64,000 nt of DNA from Epiperipatus broadwayi (GCA_028023455.1 JAQFVV010000449.1:192001-256000), one strand, 5' to 3'; numbered from the stretch's first letter, positions 1 through 12,005 are shown. The notes: generated by a model from the letters alone, not told the origin. Numbers and translations: made by a program.

Positions 1-173
1 CAGTTATTTAATGATTTTCTTTATGAAATAAAACTCTAATCGGAGCAATGCTTTCCTTAACAATCAGGAAACACAGCTTATAGAATTTCATGAAATCAAA
101 TCAGTTACTGTAAAGTTCATCACAATAAAATATAAATAATATAAATTCATTCAAGCATCTTTTTTTTTTCCAG

Positions 174-377
174 GTTGCAATTCAAAATAAAGAAATGTCA
201 TTGGACCCTCGGCTAAGAGACATTCGAGAACGAGAAAGACTTCGAGAAATGAAAGAAAGAGAGTTGCAGAGAGCCCGGATGATGAAGGACCCCAGAATGC
301 AAATGCCTCATCATGCAGGATATTATAACAAGGGAGGTCAACGAGATGTCAAAAGTGCATGGGATACTTACATGTGA
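174..377 (+). CDS. Terminal coding exon of an unidentified Arg/Glu-rich protein (C-terminus)
   Basis: A T-rich tract ending in CAG (171-173) is a good 3' splice site. The open frame from 174 runs 67 codons to a TGA at 375-377, so this reads as the last exon of a gene entering from the left. The peptide is strongly charged, with RERERLREMKERELQRAR near its start, followed by a Met/Pro/His-rich stretch and the ending KSAWDTYM. The charged part should form a single alpha helix, as in many RNA-processing and nuclear scaffold proteins, but I do not recognise the family. An ATG at 195 is in frame, but with an acceptor just upstream it is more likely internal than a start. The reading phase at the acceptor is assumed to be 0 because that frame is open. 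Codon use and charge pattern look like real coding sequence. Confidence 0.6.
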   Translation, partial: VAIQNKEMSLDPRLRDIRERERLREMKERELQRARMMKDPRMQMPHHAGYYNKGGQRDVKSAWDTYM

Positions 378-2469
378 ATTGCTTCATAATAAGTTTACAC
401 TTCAATATTCAAAATCAAAATTGCAGATGTAACATATATCCACTAGTAGTAATTTGCTGTAAGCATTCATTAGGTGAAGTTAAAAGAGCCAGGATATATA
501 AAGAAGTGAAGAAAAATTAGTAATACATATATATGGTTAAGCAATATCAAATGATTTGATTGGTGCTTAGAAGATAGGACTTATCTCTCCAATGATATTT
601 ATATTAGTGAAGTAAATTCTGATAAAATCAACAACAATATTATAAAATTTTACATATGCAAATATGCAATTTCCATATTTATTTGCATATGTAAAATTTT
701 ATTTTTTAAAAAGCAAGACATTTTATTGCTTTGTTTTGTACAGGTAAAAAAAATAATTTTTACATTAATGCAATTTTTAAAATAAAAACAACAGAAAGTC
801 ACATGATCTCTGGTAGCTTTTTAAAATTTACAATAACAATTTAAATGTATAATGACTTTCAATTTAAATTTTTTTTAATTATAATGACTTTCAAATCTCA
901 GAATACAAAAAAAAAATCCATTTTTGAATATATATATATATTTTAAATATAACTCCCTCTGCCCAAGTTCTAATTTCTGTATTACTATCTTATTTCTCAA
1001 ATTAATATAATGTTTTTAAAAATAACAAATTTTCATATATAATTGATAAATAGTTCTTAAAAATATAACTTAATTTTTTCATATATGTACATAAAAATGT
1101 ACTCATTGTTAACAAACATGCGTAGCCATAAACTCTTAAATCTAAGTAGAAAGTTTCCTAAGTGAACTTAGCTTCCTTTCAGGTATCCAGACCAGCTAGA
1201 CATTGAACTGTCATTCACCAAAGAACTACCTAGCTATAAGCAAGGAAGAATATGCCCATTGACTAACAGTTGATTACTTTGGAATGCCTTCTCTTTGAAT
1301 ATTCCTCTTTAGAGGGTGTTGGAGAAGCCTTTTTAGCTTAGTGTTATGGAAGGTTGTTTTATCTTTTTTTGTTTACATACACACACACACATACGTACAT
1401 AAATTACTAGAAAGAAACAAAAAAAAAAAAACCAGCAGGTTGTTTAATACATTTATAAGTACCCTATTCTAGTAAGATAATGATTAGGCAAACTAAATAT
1501 CGGTCAAACTATACATACTGCATATTTGTGTGTGTATATATATAGAATGGTTGTAGCAGCGCTCAATAACGAAGATACTCATTTATAAAAGTCTGAGATT
1601 GGATGTCGTCTATCTTGATGTATATATATGATGACACCATTCACAATTCCATTGTATAGATATGCCTACAGCATGTTAAAATTAGGTAAAACTTTATAAC
1701 AATATTTTAAAATAAAATATTTCCATGAGTAATGGATACAAGAATTTGGTCTAAATTATGTTTCCAATTTTTTCAATCATTTTTTTATGTGTTATGATCA
1801 TCTTAAATTTTAAACAATTTAATTTATATACTGTACATATAAAACATTTCAATTAATTTTTAAAATAGTGTAAAAATATCCCACTACGTGGAGCTACGGT
1901 ACAGAAAATTTTTGCTTTTTTTTTTACCTGAATGAATTTTCACAAACAAAATAACTCAACTTGTATGATATAAATTTTTTTTCTTTTTAATTCACCGAAA
2001 AAAATAATAACTTGTGTCTTTTCTTTTTTTATATCCCACCTTTTATAACTTACTGTTGCAAAATTTTGATAAAAGGATATGTGATGACCGCGATTTCGTT
2101 GACAATGGTGATAATTATGACAACAAGAAGATTTTGCTCTTCTTGAAAATTTTAATAGGGCAGATAATTGATATGTAGTAAAATATTACTTTGTTGTTAT
2201 AAGTAAATGAAAATTCTAGAATGTAAAATAGTACTTTAACAATTCTGTAAACATTTATCTGCCCAATTTTGTATTCTTTTGTTTTTAACTACTCTTGGGT
2301 AATGGCTGTTTTCCTTTTTTTTTTTTTTTAATAAATCAAATCTTGAATAATACTACAAATAGTAGTTTTAGGTTCATATATATTTGAACCAAAAACAATT
2401 TTTCAGGTTGGATTTGTTGAAAATAAAGTTTTTTTAATAATAAAAATGTTGTTTGTTTTATTATAATTC
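378..2469 (+). other. Probable 3' UTR and downstream spacer of the first gene
   Basis: This stretch has no supported coding sequence and is very AT-rich. Candidate poly(A) signals AATAAA occur at 781-786, 2330-2335 and 2422-2427. The last is followed after about 20 bases by a T/G-rich tract (about 2447-2460), the classical arrangement for cleavage. Which one is used cannot be decided from sequence. A short CA run lies near 1379-1390. Confidence 0.35.
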
Positions 2470-2830
2470 ATCAAAATATTCCGAAAAAACTTGAACAGCG
2501 TCAAGCCACTATGAAAAAGTATATTCTAACTTAAGAGCACTGAATTAATTTTGGTGAATTCTTAGCAGAATCACACTGCAAAATTAATTAACTAACTATG
2601 TCTGGAGAAAGATAAATATATAGTTTATAAAATATGCAAATTATTGCGAGAACTATATATTCATCCTGCCCCCCCCCCGGTGTAGTTAGTTAATTAATTT
2701 TGCACTATGATTCTGATGAGAATTCGCCCGAAATTAACTCTGTGCTATTAAGTTAGAATATATCTACATGATTGTACCTTTTCATAGTGGATTGGCTCAG
2801 TTCAAATTATTTCGGAGTATTTCATTAGTA
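2470..2830. repeat. Foldback (long inverted repeat) element
   Basis: The left arm (about 2474-2600) and right arm (about 2682-2826) are reverse complements over more than 100 bases with scattered differences. The outer segment around CCACTATGAAAA and the inner segment GCAAAATTAATTAACTAACTA are the best conserved. The central loop carries a poly-C run (2671-2679). No ORF is present. This is a non-autonomous MITE-like or foldback element; the superfamily is not assignable. Confidence 0.7.
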
Positions 2831-3075
2831 CAGTATATGAAAAGAGTTTAATGTTAAATAATTATATCAAAATATTGCAAAATAGTAAGCCTAAAGAGTC
2901 AGATCTATATATCAGTTAATATCAGAATTCGCTTCAGCATTAGAAATATTTGGGTGGATCATTTAAAATAAACATCACAAATTTACTGATCTACAAACAA
3001 AAAACTTCAAAACAAGAAACTGATTTTCACTTTAAATTAGAATGAGGGTTAATTTCAATATTTAGATAGAAAATT

Positions 3076-3330
3076 CAGAAGTGGATACTGAGATAGAGCA
3101 CTTATTTTATACGCAGCTGAAGAGAAGTTTATTCTTTACAATTGGAAATTATCAATATAATGTGGAGTGCTTTTGAGATTTACACTATTCTCATAATCAT
3201 AGCTGAACCCAGTTATGATTATGAGAGTAGTGTAACTCTCAAAAGCACTCTGCATTATATTAATATTTCAATTATAAAGAATAAACTTTTATTCAGCTGC
3301 TTATTCCGCACATTCTAACCCGCCACTTGC
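3076..3330. repeat. Hairpin/MITE-like foldback element
   Basis: The sequence folds back almost completely. The inner arms meet at about 3208-3216 around a 4-6 base loop and pair outward through AAGTTTATTCTTTA and GCAGCTGAA to about 3076 and 3330. Pairing is close to perfect near the centre and weaker at the tips. Non-coding. Confidence 0.7.
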
Positions 3331-3529
3331 CGTGAAGTAGAAGTATAATTATCATATCAGCACTTACTTTAATATGCTACAATAAAAAAAATAATAATAC
3401 AACTTTGGTTAAATTAACTGTATGTAAGTCACTTCGCTAAATTTTTGTATGGAAAACATGGAATCCATATCGATATTTAAAAAAATAACTGGTAATGGTT
3501 TATTGCTTGGGAATTAAAAAGTGTTTGCC

Positions 3530-3745
3530 AGAACTGCGAGCATTAGAATCAATTCAGAGATCTGATCTCAAATCGGAAGCTCTATGAACTTTACTAAACT
3601 ACGCAAGATTAAAAAAAAACACAACTTTATTGCATAGAAGTTCGAACACCAGAATTTCAAGCAAGGATCAATCCTAGGGTCTCCTGATCCTAAGTCAGAT
3701 AGTCTACCAACTGTGCTAAATTGCACAGGATATGCCATAAAGGTA
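3530..3745 (-). repeat. Two tRNA-derived SINE heads in tandem
   Basis: On the minus strand, 3728 to 3658 reads as a degraded tRNA. A D-arm/A box TAGCACAGTTGGTAGAC lies at 3718-3702, a 4-bp anticodon stem CTGA/TCAG encloses a 7-base loop (3698-3684), and a B-box-like GGATTGATCC lies at 3674-3665. A second, weaker head lies at about 3600-3530. Lack of a good acceptor stem and T stem argues against a working tRNA gene. The downstream body resembles the units of the 10.3-12.0 kb array. Confidence 0.55.
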
Positions 3746-3759
3746 CAAATAAGTTTGAT

Positions 3760-5400
3760 TTAAGGGTTTTTTTTAGATAATTGTGAAAATATGACAAGCC
3801 CATAGACACATCACTCCTTATTGAAGATATGCTATTTATTCTGCTTCTTGAAAATATATGGTCATGGATTAGGCATATATTTTTAAATCTATAGATTAAT
3901 GAACAAAATTAAAATAACGATTTATTCACATAACTGTACTAAAAAATAAAAAGCACTAAAAAGTAAAAAATAAATTTTCATCAGCTTTCACAATATTTTT
4001 GATGTTATGCAATCAAAAACAAAAATACCTAGTGCTCATGTTTAGAAGTACTCATAGACAATTTTTACACACACCCACATTAAATTTAATTGCATGATAT
4101 TAAGAATGCTGCGAAAGCTGGACTTTTTTTTACTTTTTAAGGTATTTTATCATCAACAGCATTCTGTCCCATGGACAGCTCCAGAGAATAGTCACATCAC
4201 CAATTCATCCATTTTCTCATTTCATTATCTTCATTGCTTAGCTTTTCAATTTTGCGTCACTTTTCCCAGCTCTTATATCACCCAACAATGTTAATGTTCC
4301 TTTTTTTCTTGTTTCAACTCATTAAAACATCCAAATTCATGTAAACATACTCATAAAAAACAATGGAGTTATAAGGCAAAAAGGTTTCCCATTGCTTTCT
4401 TTGCCCAACAATAACCTCCATAATAAGCTTAATACAGTAGCTGAAAATCATAAAATGAATATCTGTCTACTACATCTTCCTCACTGTTGTCATTTATAGT
4501 GACCTTCCACTGACTTGGAAGAATGCAGTTGCTGACCCAGCATCCATTGGGATGTTGACTTATTTAATAGTGGCCAACACTCACCAGGAAATGTGGCATT
4601 TTATAGAAATAAACATGCCACAGTCCCCACCACTTTCCTGTTGGTGAATGTTATCCCATCGCCAGTGACTGCTTAATTATAATATTTTGCTTATTTGCAG
4701 TTAACCTTCATATCTGATGGCCAATCCTCTATCTGCAACCTGGGATGCTCTGGGTGGCACAGGACCGATGCTCTACTATTCAATGCAACCCAGTTAGTGT
4801 AATGTGGATGAAAAGATTTCTTGAATATATATATATATTTTAAATATTTTTTATTTTCTACTTTTTAGTTTTATATAGTTCCAGAAGTTAAGTTTTAGTA
4901 CAATTTATTATCACTAGGTGGCAGTAAGGATAACATGCAAATTTTTGTTAATTTTTTTTTATTGCTAAAATTGTTTGCAAACTTAAAAAAAAAAGTGTTG
5001 CCATATATATAAATGCAATGTTCAATTATACCAGAAATTGGAAAGGATGAAAATTGAGTTCCAAGATTTCATAAGACAGAGAAACAAAAAAAACAAACAA
5101 AACAATTGAATAGAAGTGTTTTAAAAGATTTGCCATTACAGTGTCTCAGATGGCAAAAATATAATTCAATGTAACTAAAGACCATCAATACTAGTGGTGA
5201 AATTATAAATCATTCACTTAAAGATAAAAAAAATACTGAACAGAAAAACAATTATCAACTTTGATTTGCAAGTATTAAAGTTTTTGAACTCACAACACTA
5301 ACACCAATTCATCTTGGGAGTCATTTGTCTTTTATTGTAATGAATTTAAAAAGAATGGGGAAGTATGGAGGTTGTTTAATATATCTATAACTAAGTTTAA
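3760..5400. other. Spacer without recognised gene; small inverted repeat at 4572-4655
   Basis: No coding or RNA gene is supported. A short inverted repeat pairs about 4572-4596 with about 4630-4655 (CACCAGGAAA against TTTCCTGTTGGTG). The reading frame of 66 codons at 4094-4294 has no family resemblance and no splice context. Confidence 0.3.
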
Positions 5401-5980
5401 TTACTAATAAAACAACAAATTTTTCTACACAATAGTCCCATCTAGTACAACTTCTGGTAATCAATAAATGCTGGAAGGTTATGTATTAAACCACTAAACA
5501 TCACATGATCATTATCTCATACTAGCACAATAATTGTTATAAACAATTCAAAATACAGCAAAACTCTCCATATAGTAGTGCCATCTTGTGCTCTTGTTAG
5601 CACAAGATGGCACTACTATACGGAGAGTTTTGCTGTATTTTGAAAGGTTATGTATCCAGTACTATGCCATCCAATATCCCCAGATTAGGTTCTTGCTTAT
5701 TGTTTTCACCAGTGAATAACCTTAGATCTGGGAATAGGCACTTGGACCTAATACAATGCTCCAGCACCACTATCTTTTTGAACAACTATAAAGTTAACAG
5801 CCCGAATTGAAACCATAATGTTTGCAATCTAAGCTAATTCACTTTTATAGTCATTCAGATCTGAATCCAATTGTTTTTATATATTTTGGTATCTTTGGTT
5901 CTTAATAACTATATTCACCATTATTCTTTGGCTATGATTGGTATTAAATCATTTAAACATTACTTGATCACTTATTAAAA
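5400..5980. repeat. Repeat family R1 copy with a near-perfect central hairpin
   Basis: The block carries the family signature CTCCATATAGTAGTGCCATC and a second half containing the 'CCAATATCCCCAGATTAGG' segment. Between about 5549 and 5644 the two arms are almost perfect reverse complements of about 45 bases around a 3-6 base loop, so one terminal inverted repeat faces its partner directly. Related copies lie near 28.2, 42.5-43.3, 56.1 and 63.1 kb. No ORF. Confidence 0.65.
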
Positions 5981-6506
5981 GGTTAATATGACTATTTATT
6001 AGATTAAAGGCAACAGGCTCAATTAGAGTAACCATAGCACAGAATAAGATTCAAAAATTCTATTTTTTAATAAGAATCTTTGTAGATTGTAATAGTTTCT
6101 AAACCCTAAAGTGTGAAGCATGGTATCTGCTGTTTTTTCTTTTGTTTGTCTGTATCTACTGTATTTCTGAGTATATGTTGTGATTCCATAATCCTAGACC
6201 AGACTTCGATTTGGCTCATGCCAGGTTCCATAAATGGTTACATTTTTAAAAGTTTCTATATCTAGAGAAGTAATTCATTTTAATGAATATTATTTTCCAA
6301 AAAAGTAATGAGTCATGACATACTCTAATTAATTACTAACATTCTTACCAAAATATGAATGATAATGACCTTCTATACATATCATCATCATCAACCATTA
6401 CCAATCCACTGCAGGATGAATGTCTCTCCAAGTTTAATACATCTCTGATCTTTAGCTTCTTTTCTCCACATCACCCCTGCACACTTTCTTATTTCATCCA
6501 TCCATC

Positions 6507-7121
6507 TCACATGTGGTCTCTTTCTAGGTCTTTTACAATCTCCCAGTTTAAGATTTCAATTGTCCATCTATTATCATCTCTTCTAGCAATATATTCAGCC
6601 CAACTCCACTTCAATCTTTTAATTTTTTCAATGAGATCAGTAACACCTGTTTGTTCTCTTACCCATACATTGCGTTTTCGATCTCTTCTTGTTACTCCCA
6701 ACATGCATCTCTCCATACTTCTTTGAGTGGTCTGGAGTCTCTGTATTGCTCTTCTATTAAGTGTCCAAGTCTCAGATCCATAAGTAAGAACTGGTAAAAC
6801 ACATTTGTTAAAAACCTTCCTTTTCAAACACATAGGCATATTTCCTTTTAGTATCAAGTTATTTCTACCAAAAGCACTCCAACCAAGTTTAATTCTATGA
6901 TTAATTTCATCCATTATGTTTCCATCTGTATTAATAATCTGACCAAGGTATTTGTAACTGTTAACTTCTTCTAATTCATCATAATCAATCTTTATTTTCA
7001 TATTTTGAGCAAATCGATTAAACATTACTTTAGTCTTTTTAACATTTATCTTTAGTCCTACTTTCATCTGATAACTCCTGCAACATTTCCTGCAGCTCTG
7101 AAGCATTATTTGCAAAAACAA
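6507..7121 (-). pseudogene. RTE reverse transcriptase thumb and C-terminal domain
   Basis: This is the continuation of the RTE protein after the FADD box. Recognisable blocks are INVKKTKVMFN, EEVNSYKYLGQIIN, the YGSETWTL motif typical of the RTE/CR1 C-terminal domain, and MLGVTRRDRK followed by VREQTGV. The first residues of this frame are out of phase; the true frame enters around KVGLKIN. A further frameshift near 6510-6530 moves the final segment (RWMDEIRKCAGVMWR, then FILQWIGNG) into another frame, ending at a TGA about 6391 just before the microsatellite tail. Confidence 0.8.
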
Positions 7122-7194
7122 CTATATCATCTGCAAAATCTAAATGACTTAAATAATCTCCATTTACTTTCCTCTTCCCCTTTAGTTTCCCATT

Positions 7195-8322
7195 TTAATC
7201 CACAAAATACTTCTTGCAGCACTGCTGTAAAAGTTTTGGAGATATGGAGTCACCTTGTCTTACACCTTTCTCAATGTTGACTTTCCCAGTATCATTATGT
7301 AATCTAATTGTTGCTGTTGCATTTTTATAAATATTCTTTAAAATATGACAATATCCTGGATCTATACCTTGATGATCCAATGCTTTAATCACTGAAGAAA
7401 TGTTTATAGAATCAAATGCCTTTTCATAATCTACAAATCCAAAACATAATGGCAACTCATATTCATTTGTCCTTTCTATAACTTCTCTCAATACCTGGAT
7501 ATGATCTACTGTACTAAAACCACTTTTAAATCCAGCTTGTTCTCTTGGTTGGTGGAAATCCAATGTTCTTTGTAGATGAGTTGTAATTATCTTGGTAAAA
7601 ATTTTGTATAAAACTGATAAAAGGCTGATAGGTCTGTAATTTCTAATATCTTCTTTATCACCTTTTTTAAATATTAATATTATTACTGCATTCTTCCAAT
7701 CATCTGGTACATCTTTATCATTTAGACATTTGGTATATAACTTTGCTAAAAAAATTTCTATTTCTTCACCTGCTTCTTTTAATATATCAATTATAATTCC
7801 ATCATTACCTGGAGCCTTTCCTTTCTTCATACATTTAATTGCATGTTTCACTTCTTCATTTAAAATTCTGGGCAATTCAGAAGATGTAATAGAAATAGGA
7901 GGTACTTGTTCTTTATTACTATATAATTCTTGATAAAAGTCTTCTACCCATTTCATAATGTCATCTCTCTTTTTAGTAATAATTCCATCTTTTTTTCTTA
8001 TTGCAGATATAAATTTCCTACCAATACCAAAATGTTGTTTTACATTCTTGAGACTTTTATTTTCTTCTACAGCTTTCCTTGCTAGTTCACAGTTATACTT
8101 TCTTATATCATTTTCAACTCTTTTCCGTACCATTTTACAAAATTCGAGATATTCAATTCTTTTTAATGCATCATTTTTGTATATCTTCATATTCCTTCTT
8201 TTCTTCATAAATTCTCTAGTCTCAGTAGAAATTTTATTGGTCAATTGCTGCTTTTTTCTACCAGCTATCTTTGTTGCAGTTTTTAAAGGTGTATCAGTTA
8301 TTTTCATATTAATTTCATTCAA
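7195..8322 (-). pseudogene. RTE reverse transcriptase, fingers and palm (first part)
   Basis: The translated segment begins with a basic linker region and runs into reverse transcriptase blocks. KKGKAPGNDGI and NYRPISLLSVLYKIFTKII are blocks 1-2. FVDYEKAFDSI carries the first catalytic Asp, and GVRQGDSISP is block 4. The frame breaks just after this. The catalytic FADD box follows in a different frame at about 7137-7126 on the minus strand. The protein continues upstream in the same frame to about 8430 (segment QVLVDFEHDSDLN), so the Met at 8322 is not a true start. The + strand frames over this region are antisense shadows. Confidence 0.85.
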
Positions 8323-8630
8323 ATCTGAATCATGTTCAAAATCTACTAATACTTGAAACCGATTTGTAAGTTCTAATTTAAATTCATTAGAATGTTTCTG
8401 AAGATTAGGAATATCAACTGTAAATATTGGTTTTTCTTAATAATTTTTGTCTCTCTAGTTTTGCATTAACACGTATCTTACATCTTACTAATCGATGATC
8501 ACTTCCTGTGTTAAATTTATTAAGAACATTACAATCTTGAAATATGTATTTTCTGTTAGTCAAAATATAATCCAATTCTGCTGTACCTTCATTGGGATGC
8601 TTCCATGTCCATTTCCTTTTAACATTTTTC

Positions 8631-9266
8631 TCAAAAAAAAAAATTCATAATATAAAGTTTTTCTTTTTCAGCAAACTCCACTAGTCTATGTCCTCTCTCA
8701 TTTCTATTACCATAACCAAAATTACCTACAGCACTTTCATCTTTCATTTGTTTACCAATTCTAGCATTAAAGTCTCCCATAACAATTTTAAAATGTTGTT
8801 TACTCTGATCAAAAGCCTTTTGTACATCCATATAAAAATCTTCTACTACTTCATCACTATGAGCACTTGTTGGGGCATAAACCTGAATTATCTGCATTTG
8901 GTATCTGCTATTAAGTTGTATAACTAATCTTGCCACTCTGTCTGATACACCATCAATCTCCACAATGTTGTTCTTCCACTTTTTATTTATAATGAATCCT
9001 ACTCCACTTGTATTTCCAATATTTGTGCCTTTATAATAGAGTACATGTCCACTTTTTAAATCAATTGTCTCTTCACCTTTTCTTCTAACTTCACAAAGTC
9101 CAATAATGTCCCATTTAATATAAGACAGTTCTTCTTCTAATTCTTGCAATCTTCCTTCACTTGAAAGTGATCTGCAGTTGTAAGTACCTAAATAAAAAGT
9201 CGTCATCAAATGGCAGCCTGCGTCCACAATCAGGGGATTCTTAGCACCCTCCACTTTCGCCATCAA
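8631..9266 (-). pseudogene. RTE endonuclease (EEP fold), N-terminal part
   Basis: This AP-endonuclease-like domain of the LINE nicks target DNA. Visible family motifs in order are GTYNCRSL (Asn motif), LCEVRRKG (catalytic Glu), QVYAPTS, and MGDFNARIG (Asp/Asn). The frame is then lost at an A/T homopolymer near 8632-8642. Beyond it, in another frame, the domain continues to about 8450 with ELDYILTNRKY and the SDHRLV motif carrying the catalytic His. All catalytic residues are therefore present but split by a homopolymer indel. A second frame change lies near 8440, before the linker. Alternative upstream start codons exist; the one at 9266 is only the first in this frame. Confidence 0.8.
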
Positions 9267-9764
9267 CTGCTGCCTTGGTTGGTGACTTTACAACCTCCTG
9301 GGAATAAGGGCCATGATTTATTTTTGTCTGTCATAATTGTTTATATTTATTGAGAAAATATCATTTACACAAACATTCATTCTGCCTTATCAGGCAACTG
9401 AGAAGAAAGACCATGGTGTTTCTTAATCTTAAACTCAGAGGCAAAAAGCCAATAAACTCACCACGCTGGCTAATGCATGTTGGTGAGCAGCCCATCCATG
9501 TTCGTATACTATATGAATAAACACATAATAATAACAGCTGCAATGACAAGAACGTATGGAGTGGACATTAGAAAATTCTATATATATATATAAATTATCC
9601 TAAATACAAAACTAAACTGGACAGCCAAAGAAAATACTTTTTAGTGTTTATATATGTATATAAATACTACACTATATATTAATCTAAATCTATGTTTACT
9701 TTAAATTTTATTTATTAAATGTATAGTATCAGAATATCAAAATTCAATATCAACAGCCATACAA

Positions 9765-10257
9765 CAATTAAGAGTCACTTCTTCCAAATTATATAAAGAA
9801 AATAGACCAACAAAGGTCTGATAAATCAGATACTTCTTGTAAATATGAACCATGGTTTGTGATCTCCTACACTCACAGTTTGGAGAAGGTATAAATCCCC
9901 ACTCCCCACTTATGTAACATATGACCACATGATTGAATCAATCAAGAATTGTTTCTTCTGGATTATATAAAGAAAAGAGACGACCAACAGAGGTCTGATA
10001 AATTGGATATTCCTTGTAAATATGAACCATGGTTTATGATCTCCGACACTCACAGTTTGGAGACAGTATAAATCTCCACTTGTGTAAAATATGACCATAT
10101 GATTGAATCAATCAAGAGTTGTTTCTTCTGGGTTATATAAAGAAAATAGGCCAATTGGACACTCCTTGTAAATATGAACCATGGTTTATGATCTCCCACA
10201 CTCATGGTTTGGAGAATTTATAAATTCCCACTTCTGTAACATATAGCCACATGATTA
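9765..10257. repeat. Tandem repeat, three units of about 172 bp
   Basis: Three successive copies start near 9765, 9939 and 10109 (periods 174 and 170), each beginning CAATYAAGA and containing GTAAATATGAACCATGGTTT and an ACTCACAGTTTGGAGA-type segment. The third copy lacks about 30 bases. Short frames here are by-products of the repeat. Confidence 0.85.
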
Positions 10258-10299
10258 TTGACAAATTATCAATTAAAATTTAAAAAAAATGACGACACT

Positions 10300-12005
10300 T
10301 GGAAGGTCATATGATGTTCAACCAATGGAAGTGAATGAATTGAGCTGTGATCGATGAAATTTTGAGTTCTAGAATCTACCCACTACTGCTGCCGCAAACC
10401 ACATAAGGCAAAGAGTTGTGTTGTGATTTATAAAACTTTAGCCTTTGAGTCTACCATTGCATTAAGTCACAAAGGGCAAAATAAGCAAGTGGTTTTATGC
10501 TTGGGAGGTCATGACATTTGAGCATCAGAAACAACAGAGCTTAGGTTCATAAACCTTTACTTTTGATTCTATCATTGCAATAAATCACAAAGGGCAAAAT
10601 AATCAAGTGGTCTTATGCTTGGGAGATCATATGATGTTTGAGCATCAGAAATGATAGAGCTTAGATTATAAACCTTTAGCCGTTGAGTCTGCCATTCTAC
10701 TATTGCATCAATGCATTTGCTGCTTGGAAGGTTGTACGATATTCATATAAGTGATAAGTTGGACTGTGATCCATGAATCTTTCACTTTTGAACCAGTTGC
10801 TCTTCCATTGCACTAAATTTTACAAAGAAAAGTAATATAATGCTTGAGAAGTCATGTGATGTTTAAACGTTAAAAGTCACATAGTTGATCTGTTATCCAA
10901 AGACCTTTAGTTTAATAGTCTACTGTTCTGTAGAATGCAATAAGTCACACAGGTTAAATCTAACCAAACAATTTGGTTCTTAGAAGATCATATGACATTT
11001 AAGCGCTGAAAATAACAGGATTAAGCTATAATCCATAGATTCTAAATCTGACATTGCTATAATCCATAGATTCTAAATCTGACATTGCTATAATCCATAG
11101 ATTCTAAATCTGACATTGCTACTTACCTATATCCCATAAGGTAATGTAATCAAATGATTTGATTAATGGGAGGTCATGGGATACTGGAATCCCCAAAGTA
11201 ACCTAATTGGAAAGTGATCCATGAAACTTTAGTTCTTTAATTTACTATTTTTCCATTGCACTGAATTGCCCAACATGGTTTGATGCTTGGGAGATCATAT
11301 GATACTTGGAGTACTGGAAGTGATAGAATTGGATTATCATTCGTGGATCTTTAAATCTTAAATCTGCCATTTTATCATTGCTCTAAGTCATACATGGCAA
11401 AGCAACCATATGTTTTAATGCTTTGGAGGTCATATGATATTTGCGTATTAAAAATGATGAAGTTGAATTGTGATTCATTGATCTTTAACTTTTGAGTCAG
11501 TAACTCTATCACTGCAGTATACTATGTAGGACAAATAATCAAATGATTTGGTGCTCAGGAGGTTATATGATATTTGAACATCAGAAATGACAGATGTAAA
11601 CTGTGGTACATGAACCTTTAGCTTTTGAATCTGCTTTTCTATCATTGTACTAAATCATGCAGCGCAGTTTCGTGAATCAAAGGCTGCTGGATCGCAGTTC
11701 AGCACCGTTATTTCTAGTGCTCAAATATTAGCATTAAATCATTTGGTTACTTTACCCCGTGTGATTTAATGCACTGGTGAAAGGGCAGAGTCAAGCTGAT
11801 TACAGTTCAACTCATGCCAGTGTTTCTATATTCTATGACCTCCCATGCATCAAACCATTTGATTACTTTGCCTTGTATGATTTAGTGCAATTGAAAGGTA
11901 TAGAACTAAAGTTCCATGCACTATAGCTTAACCCTGTTAATTTTGGTGCTCAAATATCACATGAGCTTCCAAGCATCAAACTATTCGATTATTTTGCTCT
12001 GTGTT
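10300..12005. repeat. Tandem array of tRNA-derived SINE units (about ten minus, then two to three plus)
   Basis: About ten degenerate units of roughly 110-190 bp repeat one pattern. The 'AGGTCATATGATRTTTGAGC' element recurs near 10302, 10505, 10624, 10728, 10849, 10983, 11172, 11291, 11427 and 11560. On the minus strand each unit opens with a tRNA-like head: TTAGTGCAATGGTAGAG-type A box, then GGTTCATGGATC-type B box, followed by a body ending in CAAATCATTTGATTACTTTG. From about 11660 the orientation flips and two to three units read on the plus strand. Dispersed single units occur at 3530-3745, 35640-35775 and 41410-41500. A SINE that has become a satellite-like array is the simplest reading. 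Confidence 0.6.
11026..11119. repeat. 31-bp direct repeat, three perfect copies
   Basis: A 31-bp unit starting CTATAATCCATAG and ending ACATTG is repeated three times without visible change (starts 11026, 11057, 11088), inside one SINE unit of the larger array. Perfect identity marks it as a recent local expansion. Confidence 0.9.

Larger units (their letters stand above)
6379..9560 (-). mobile_element. RTE-clade non-LTR retrotransposon, near full length but frameshifted
   Basis: Read on the minus strand, the element has a 5' leader (about 9560-9280), an apurinic endonuclease domain (9266-8450), a linker, a reverse transcriptase (8400-7100) and a C-terminal domain (to about 6392). It ends in a (TGATGA)n-type microsatellite tail at about 6391-6379, a hallmark of RTE elements. 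The single ORF expected for RTE is broken by at least four frameshifts, so this copy cannot encode a working protein. It is the best preserved of the RTE copies here; relatives lie at 15039-15602, 19237-21945 and 58180-58460. Confidence 0.85.

Noticed and set aside
3658-3728. Functional tRNA gene on the minus strand
   Set aside because: The D-arm and anticodon stem look convincing, but the T-stem and acceptor stem are poor and the sequence continues into a SINE body.
6355-8356. Plus-strand frames at 6355-6726, 7730-7933 and 7958-8356
   Set aside because: They are antisense readings of the RTE protein; the minus strand carries the RT and endonuclease motifs.
9765-10257. CRISPR-like or coding repeat
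   Set aside because: Only three units of about 172 bp with no spacers; a simple tandem duplication in animal DNA.
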